DNA from: Aureococcus anophagefferens | Lineage: Eukaryota > Sar > Pelagophyceae > Pelagomonadales > Pelagomonadaceae | NCBI RefSeq assembly: GCF_000186865.1 | Contig: NW_008705587.1 | Location: 76,602-140,601 of the forward strand | Length of the DNA stretch: 64,000 nucleotides | Reading direction: 5' to 3' | Part shown: one piece after another, positions 58,526 through 64,000 of the stretch | Layout of the letters: every line of letters begins with the position of its first letter | Numbering within the stretch: position 1 is the first letter of the stretch | Program-made: the position numbers and the translations under genes | Notes under the pieces: model-generated | Seen by the model: only the letters and a program-made list of their open reading frames with translations | What the model was told of the DNA's origin: nothing | Database searches by the model: none

Positions 58526-59272
58526 ATGAGCGCGCCGCCCAAAGAAATAATCGAGGCTGCTATACGGGGTGATGTCGACGCGCTGCGAAACTGGTTCGCG
58601 ACTGGAAATCGAGACGCAAATGCCGTCTTTGATTTCTGTGATTGGGAACACGGTGACGAAGACGAAGACCATCGGGCCACTCTCTTGCATTGTGTCGTCC
58701 TACGAGATCCGTTTTATCGGTCTGATGCAACTGATGCGGTCCGCCTTCTGCTTGAGTACGGCGCTGACGTGAATACGGCGACGGAATATGAAAATCAGGT
58801 GATCGGGTGGTGCGAGTTCCCGCAAGAGATGAACGTGCTGCTCGATGGCGGCGCTGATATCCACGCTCTTATGGATGGTATCATCTTTCGTCATCACGGC
58901 CTCGCGCTCGCAAAAGTCGCTTTGCGTCGTGGCAGACTTTGGGATTTTGAAAGTGGCGTTTGGAAGGGCATTGTGGATGGCTACTATGACACAGCTCTGG
59001 CTACAAATCCAAAAACTGTAAAGGACTTCATTCGCGAGTTCAAGTCCGCCGGCAGCTGGAAAGCGTACGCGCGGCAACCGCGCGTCGAGCTCGTGCGACT
59101 CCGCTCGCTCTGCGCGCGCGGCCGCGCGACGCCGCCGCCGGAGCTCGAGCGCCTCTTCGACTGCCCGTCCTCGGTCACGACAAAGGCCAAAGCCGCGCGC
59201 GCCGCGCGCCCGCTGCCGAAGGAGGTCTTCTGGCTCGTGCTCTCCTACTGGCGCTCGAGCCGGGACGACTGA
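58526..59272 (+). CDS. Ankyrin-type protein, tandem paralogue A
   Basis: 248 residues from ATG 58526. Begins MSAPPKEIIEAAIRGDVDAL, then two or three degenerate ankyrin repeats (ATLLHCVVLRDPF ... AVRLLLEYGADVNTATE). The C-terminal module SAGSWKAYARQPRVELVRLR, RATPPPELERLFDC and PLPKEVFWLVLSYWRSSRDD is shared with paralogue B and the 28.9-kb ankyrin protein. The first half has mixed A/T and G/C at third positions, unlike most neighbours, while the end is GC-rich. Function unknown. Confidence 0.8.
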   Translation: MSAPPKEIIEAAIRGDVDALRNWFATGNRDANAVFDFCDWEHGDEDEDHRATLLHCVVLRDPFYRSDATDAVRLLLEYGADVNTATEYENQVIGWCEFPQEMNVLLDGGADIHALMDGIIFRHHGLALAKVALRRGRLWDFESGVWKGIVDGYYDTALATNPKTVKDFIREFKSAGSWKAYARQPRVELVRLRSLCARGRATPPPELERLFDCPSSVTTKAKAARAARPLPKEVFWLVLSYWRSSRDD

Positions 59273-59526
59273 GCAGCACGCAAACCAAGACAGCCTCCTA
59301 GCTAAGAATACAGATTACGCGCACGACGGGCTCCGGGGTAGTCCATGTGCCGACGGTGTCTTTTTACCTTTGATGCGTCTACACGTCGGGAGGCTGTCGG
59401 GCGCCTGGCGAAAGTCGACGTCGAATTTCACCACAGCAAGCTCTTTGGCTTAGGCCCCGGGCCATCTCCGGGCCGCTCGAGCCGCGGTGGAGCCTGTGCC
59501 ACGAGGCCGGAGACACGGTGATTAAG

Positions 59527-60294
59527 ATGAGCGCGCCGCCCAAAGAAATAGTCGAGGCTGCTATGCGGGGCGACGTCGAAACGCTGCGAGACTGGTTCGC
59601 GACTGGCAACCGAGACCCAAATGCCGTCTTCGATATTGAAGGTTTGGCAGAGTCTGAGTCTGATAGTGAGGACAACAACCCCTGGAACGGCAGTCTGTTG
59701 CATTGCCTAACCTACCCAACTCCTTGTTTACGCTCTGATGCAAGTGACGCGATCCGTCTTGTCCTGGCGCACGGCGCCGACCCGAATCTTCAAAATCGAG
59801 AGGGCGCGCCGCCCATCCATTGGTGCGAGTTCCCGGAAGAGATGAGCGTGCTGATCGATGCCGGTGCTGATATGAGCGGTCTTCAGGATTTCGGTCTCCT
59901 TTTTCGTCATCACGGGCTCGCGCTCACAAAACTCGCTTTACGTCGTGGCCTGCTTTGGGATTTTGACGATTGGGTTTGGAAGAAGGTTTCGGCTGGCGAA
60001 TACGTAGGGCTCATTACTAGTCATGCTGAAACGCCAGAAACCATAATGGCCTTCATTCGCGAGTTCACGTCCGCCGGCAGCTGGAAAGCCTACGCGCGCC
60101 AACCGCGCGTCGAGCTCGTGCGGCTTCGCTCGCTCTGCACGCGCGGCCGCGCGACGCCGCCGCCGGAGCTCGAGCGCCTCTTCGACTGCCCGTCCTCGGC
60201 CACGACGAAAACCAAAGCCGCGCGCGCCGCGCGCCCGCTGCCGAACGAGGTCTTCTGGCACGTGCTCTCCTTCTGGCGCTCGAGCCGGGACTGA
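59527..60294 (+). CDS. Ankyrin-type protein, tandem paralogue B
   Basis: 255 residues from ATG 59527; a GTG at 59518 adds only three residues. Closely related to paralogue A along the whole length, from MSAPPKEIVEAAMRGDVETL to EVFWHVLSFWRSSRD. It has a slightly longer acidic loop (SESDSEDNNPWNG) after the first unit. The C-terminal module is nearly identical in DNA to that of A, whereas the centre has diverged, suggesting recent duplication followed by conversion of the 3' part. Confidence 0.8.
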   Translation: MSAPPKEIVEAAMRGDVETLRDWFATGNRDPNAVFDIEGLAESESDSEDNNPWNGSLLHCLTYPTPCLRSDASDAIRLVLAHGADPNLQNREGAPPIHWCEFPEEMSVLIDAGADMSGLQDFGLLFRHHGLALTKLALRRGLLWDFDDWVWKKVSAGEYVGLITSHAETPETIMAFIREFTSAGSWKAYARQPRVELVRLRSLCTRGRATPPPELERLFDCPSSATTKTKAARAARPLPNEVFWHVLSFWRSSRD

Positions 60295-60314
60295 ATAAGA
60301 TCTAAGACTACAGA

Positions 60315-63300
60315 TTACGCGCACGACGGGCTCCGGGGCAGGTCGAAGCACTCAAAGTCGACGGCGACGAGGTCGCAGACCGTGCGGTTCGCCGCCGCGG
60401 ACAGGCGCGCGACGCTCGCCTCGAGCGCGGCCTCGCAGGGCGTCCCTTTCGACTCGTGGTACTTCTCCGGCGCCGCGGCGCCAAAGGCCGCGGCGAGGTC
60501 GTCGCCGAGGTGCGCGAGCTCGCCGACGAAGGCCAGGGGGAGCGGGTCGTCCTCCCCGGCGACGGGGAGCCGCGCGTCGACCTTGAGCGCCTGGGGCCAC
60601 GCGTGGAAGAAGGGCTCGCCTGTGTGGAAATCAACCTCTGGTTTGGGGGGTCCCCACCAAACTTCAGAACTCTCTATCTCAATCAAATCGAAGTCGATTC
60701 GGCTGATTTTTGGACGAATCGACTGCTCTCATCGAGTTCTCGAAGCACGGCGAAAGAGTCTGGTCCAAATCGGTCGATTACGCGCACATTGAAGTCGGGT
60801 TGAAGATTTGATTTCCACACAGGGGCTCGCCGAGGTAGCGGCCCGCGGCCATGTCGTCCAGAAGCGCGGCGACGCCCGCGTCGCTCGGCCGGTCGTCGCG
60901 CGGGAGGCGCAGGAACGTGCTGTTCCTGCCCTTCTCCTCGGGTCGCCGCTCGTTGCAGACGGCCTGGCGCACGCCGGCCCAGAACACGTGCACGGGGTCG
61001 TGGACGAACGTGAACGCGACGGCGTCGCCGCGCGCGGGCGCGACGGGGCCCTTGGCGCGGTGCCGGCTGCAGGTGCGGCCGTCCCAGGCCGCGCACTGGT
61101 CGCCGAGGCACGCGCAGCGCGCGTCGACGTCCGCGCCGAGCACGCGGCCGAGGTCCTTGGCGAACGTCGTCGAGCCGGCCTTTTGGTTCGCGACGTAGAA
61201 AAGCTCGACGTCGTCGTTGTCGCCGGTACCGCGCAGGGGCTCGGCGACGGCGGCGCGCGGCACCGTCGCCGCGAGCACGAGCGTCGTCGCGTGGGCGCCC
61301 GGCGCGGCCCAGCCCTCGACGACGGCGGCCCGGGACCGCCGCGCGGCGACGCACGCGGGCCGCGCGAACGCGCGCGCGCGTTTGGCGCCGCGCGCCGCGC
61401 GGGACGCGTCGGCGGGCCGCGGCGGCGTCGTCGCGTTTTTGTTGTGTGTTTTGTGTTTCGTCGACGCGACCGCCGGAGGAACCGCAGAAGGAACCGCCGG
61501 AGGAACCCCGGGCGTCGTCGCGTTCCCCGCGGTGGCCCCGTAGCCGTGGACGGCGCAGAGGTCGCTGACGCTGAAGGGGGCGCCGCGGCCCCGTTGGTCC
61601 GCCTGGTCGGCGATGCCCAGGAGCCCGCCCTTCATCTTCGTCTGCTTCGTCGGCTTGGGCCGGACGCCCTCGCCGAGGAGCGCGCGCCAGCTGTCCGCGC
61701 GCGCGGCCTCGTCGGCCTTGTCCGGCGGGTTGCAGGCCTCGCCCGCGACGAGGCGGTCCGCCTGGAGGTAGAGGACGCCGATGCCCATGGCGGGCCCCGC
61801 GTTCTTCGTCGCGTGGGCCCACCCTTCCGGCACGAGCATGAGATCGCCCGGGCCCTGGTCGCACTCGAACTTGGGCCCGCCGGCGTCGACCCAGGCCCGC
61901 GTCGGCTTCGCGGACACGGCGTTGTCCGCTGGTGGTGCTAAATACCACTTCTTCGTGCCGAAGACGAGCAAATTGTAGGCCGCGTCGTGGAAGTGGACCG
62001 TCGCGCCCGCGTCGTCGCCGCCGGCGAAGAGCTGGACGTGGCGCCAGAAGACGAAGGCGTCCCTGAGCACGGGCAGGGGCGCCGCGGTCTTGGGCCCCTT
62101 GAAGGCCTCGGGCAGGTTGCGCAGCACGGGCTCGCCGATGAGGGCCTCGGGCGCGCCCGCCTGCGCGACGCAGACGGGCTTCACGCCGTTGGCGCATACC
62201 GGCGCGGGGCCGTTCGCGAGGTCGTCCATGGAGAAGACGCCGCAGGCGTCCTGCTGCGTCATCCAGGGGTACGCCGTCGCGCCGCAGCGCGACTTGTTCC
62301 GCGCGCCGTCGGCGACGTCGCGCGCGCCCCGCCCGAGGAACGCGCAGCGGTCGCGGAGCGGCATGGCGCCCCGGACGAGCACGGGCCGGCTCACGGACGC
62401 GTAGTCGCGCACGAAGGCCTCGGGCGTCAGGTCCGCCGCGTCGACGACGTCGAGGTCGCAGGTCCGCGGGACGTCGGCGTCGATGGCCCAGCCGCCGCCC
62501 TCGGCGCACGTCGCGTCGCCATCGTCGGCCGGCGTCCGGGGCGTCCCGCCGGCCGGCGGGCGGTCTCCGTCGCGCGCACGGGCGCCGTCGGTGCCCCGGC
62601 GCTCGCGGCGCTCCTCCTCGCTTTCGCCGGAGTGCCGGGGCGTCCCGCCGGCCGGCGGGGGCGCGGCGGCGCGGCGGCGGCGGCGGCGCGCGGGCCAGCC
62701 CGCGAAGGCGTCGGCGACCTCGGCCGGCGTCACCGAGAACCCCCGCAGTTCCGCGTCGCTCCGGAGCCGCGCCGCGATCGCCCGCGCCTTCGGGTCCGCC
62801 TTGTCGAGCGCGCCGGCGAGCGTCTTCAGCACGCCGACCTCCCCGCGCCGCGCCGCGATGTCGAGCGGCGTGACGCCTTTCCACGTCGCGAGGGGATCCG
62901 CGCCCGCTCTCAGAAGCGCCGCCGCGGACGCGCCGAGGCCGTGCGTCGCCGCGACGTGGAGCGGCGACGCGCTGGCGCCGCTCGGCCGCGCCGCGAGCGC
63001 CGGGTCCGTCGCCAGGAGCGCGGCGAGCGCCGGAAGGAGTTTCGCCTCGAGGCGTGCGACGACGTCGCTCCGGCGGAGATGCGAGCCGCCGCCGAGCTGA
63101 GAATCAGGCCGCTCGGGGAGGAACCAGGGCGCCAAGGTCGCGATCGTCGACGCGCGGCGGATCTGGAAGCCGTCTAATAGCGCATGAAACGACCGCGAGG
63201 CGTCGGCGGCGTCGGACGCGGCGCCCGCCGCGACGAGGGCCTCGATGCCCGACGCGTTGTGCCGCGCGCAGGCCACGTGCAGGGCGCTCCGATCGTCGGG

Positions 63301-63357
63301 TACTGGCGTTCGACTGGCGGCCGCATGCGCGATTAATATCGGCGCGAAGACACGCAT
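60315..63357 (-). CDS. Ankyrin - JmjC/cupin-8 - sulfotransferase fusion protein
   Basis: Exons 60831-63357 and 60315-60619 (943 residues) separated by introner copy 8; splicing gives [16 protein letters not shown] in phase 1. Three regions are seen. Ankyrin repeats at about 20-200 ([57 protein letters not shown]). A cupin-8/JmjC dioxygenase-like domain at about 290-560: [38 protein letters not shown] with candidate iron ligands, and [18 protein letters not shown] sulfotransferase at about 690-940: [20 protein letters not shown] is the PAPS 5'-phosphosulfate loop and [20 protein letters not shown] the 3'-phosphate block. The linker is low-complexity. Substrates unknown. First ATG in frame is 63357. 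Confidence 0.8.
60620..60830 (-). mobile_element. Introner element copy 8 (family 2), spliced as a GC-AG intron
   Basis: The element spans 60620-60822 (203 bp) with perfect 15-nt inverted repeats CTGTGTGGAAATCAA and target duplication GGGCTCGC (60612-60619 and 60823-60830). Donor GCGAGCCC is the duplicated gene sequence; acceptor CCACACAG is the element end. Both termini read outward to CACACAG, so either orientation could supply an acceptor. Confidence 0.96.
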
Positions 63358-64000
63358 CGGCTCCTGCTGGGCAAATGTCCACAAATTTCGTCGACGCGTC
63401 GAGCGAACGCCGAGGCCCGCAGGCCTACTCCTACTTGTACAACCGTAGGTCTAGTAGGTCTAGAGGTTATCAGTGCGCGAGTACTGGGGAAACAGCGGCC
63501 GCAGCACTTCTTGTACTTCTTCCCGCTGCCGCAGGGGCAGGGGTCGTTGCGTCCGACCTCGGGGATACTCGCGCGAACCTCCGGAAATAGGTGAGCGGCC
63601 GCGGCGTCGGGCCCATGTTCCAAGCGGCAGGCGCCTCCGATGCACTGGCGACAACTCTCGCACGTCGACCGCGGCACCGCGCAGTTCTTCGCCGAGAAAC
63701 ATATCACAGACCCGCGCACGACTCCAAAATCCGCGAGAGTACCCGTCTCCATGAGCTCGAGGTCGAGATCATCATCGTCCAGCGTCAACCCCCCCGAAGT
63801 TGTGAGCGTCTGAGCACCCAACGGGACTCCAAAGCGGCGGCGGATCTTTCGTTTCACGTCGTCCACGGAATAGGTGTAGTGCAAGCAGAGAGGGAAGCAT
63901 ATTCGAGACGAGTTCGAGTCGTCCGTCCACAACACGCTCGCGATCCAGGTCGTCTCACCGCGGTATTTCCGGGCGAGGCCGTTCGCACAAAACTGCTTGT
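63333..64000 (-). CDS. SEC-C zinc-motif protein with ubiquitin-like region (5' end beyond the window)
   Basis: The frame is open to the right edge of the window ([15 protein letters not shown] at the edge). A ubiquitin-fold-like stretch is present ([20 protein letters not shown] ... [11 protein letters not shown]). It is followed by a Cys-rich segment ([17 protein letters not shown]) and the SEC-C motif [20 protein letters not shown], a zinc-binding motif found at the end of SecA and in many eukaryotic proteins. The frame then continues about 50 residues that look non-conserved and overlaps the start of the fusion gene downstream on the same strand, so the true 3' end may be earlier or spliced. 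Third codon positions are less GC-rich than elsewhere. Confidence 0.65.
   Translation of the reverse strand, partial: KQFCANGLARKYRGETTWIASVLWTDDSNSSRICFPLCLHYTYSVDDVKRKIRRRFGVPLGAQTLTTSGGLTLDDDDLDLELMETGTLADFGVVRGSVICFSAKNCAVPRSTCESCRQCIGGACRLEHGPDAAAAHLFPEVRASIPEVGRNDPCPCGSGKKYKKCCGRCFPSTRALITSRPTRPTVVQVGVGLRASAFARRVDEICGHLPSRSRCVSSRRY

Larger units (their letters stand above)
58332..60338. repeat. Tandem duplication of about 1.0 kb containing two ankyrin genes
   Basis: The left edge word TTTTTACCTTTGATGCGT occurs at 58332 and 59361. The right edge word ACAGATTACGCGCACGACGG occurs at 59310 and 60309. The ankyrin gene start codons are 1001 bp apart (58526 and 59527). The second right-edge copy is the 3' coding end of the JmjC-sulfotransferase gene, so the first is a duplicated fragment of that gene. 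Confidence 0.8.

Overview
This window looks like nuclear DNA of a marine photosynthetic stramenopile, most probably the pelagophyte Aureococcus anophagefferens or a close relative. The base composition is very GC-rich with G or C at nearly every third codon position. Genes are short, closely packed, mostly intronless and on both strands. Several proteins carry signal-peptide or plastid-type bipartite leaders (TrpD, an MFS carrier at 41.1-42.4 kb, a SnoaL-like protein). The window also holds many copies of a roughly 192-bp repeat that behaves exactly like the introner elements (intron-generating non-autonomous DNA transposons) described from that alga. The species is inferred, since no search was possible. 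Two 50-N gaps and five apparent one-base frameshifts indicate a draft assembly.

Layout. 0-4.1 kb: a partial secreted protein and a seven-helix receptor fused to an inositol polyphosphate phosphatase domain. 4.4-13.3 kb: small membrane protein, CDC6/ORC1-type ATPase, M3 peptidase, alpha/beta hydrolase, amino-acid transporter, putative glycosyltransferase. 13.5-24.6 kb: allantoinase-like pseudoenzyme with a large disordered insert, 5'-nucleotidase-like protein, GAF protein, DEAH RNA helicase, M17 aminopeptidase. 25-33.4 kb: six-unit cysteine-rich repeat protein, SnoaL-like protein, cysteine-synthase-like enzyme, ankyrin protein, ChaC, TrpD. 33.4-37.9 kb: aldo/keto reductase with a VHL-like tail, MFS carrier, ubiquitin-fold-like small protein, EMG1/NEP1. 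37.9-39.2 kb: non-coding or decayed sequence with GAA-loop hairpins. 39.3-51.8 kb: von Willebrand A protein, MFS carrier, REEP/HVA22, ADAL-type deaminase, ABCG half-transporter, armadillo protein, beta-propeller, SMG7/EST1-like protein, second MFS carrier. 51.8-64 kb: LRR-CCCH protein, DnaJ-lectin fusion, EF-hand-like protein, tandem ankyrin duplicates, ankyrin-JmjC-sulfotransferase fusion, partial SEC-C protein.

The main finding is eight introner copies, all sitting inside genes and all removable as introns with perfect restoration of the reading frame. Each is flanked by a target-site duplication (8 bp in seven copies; longer or eroded in copy 7). The upstream copy of that duplication supplies the 5' splice site (GC in five, GT in three) and the element terminus supplies the 3' AG. 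Two homologous families are present. They share an internal core but have unrelated terminal inverted repeats (GGGCAG type and CTGTGTGG type). Within the first family, two subfamilies carry the AG-bearing terminus at opposite ends. The other notable signal is several unusual domain fusions.
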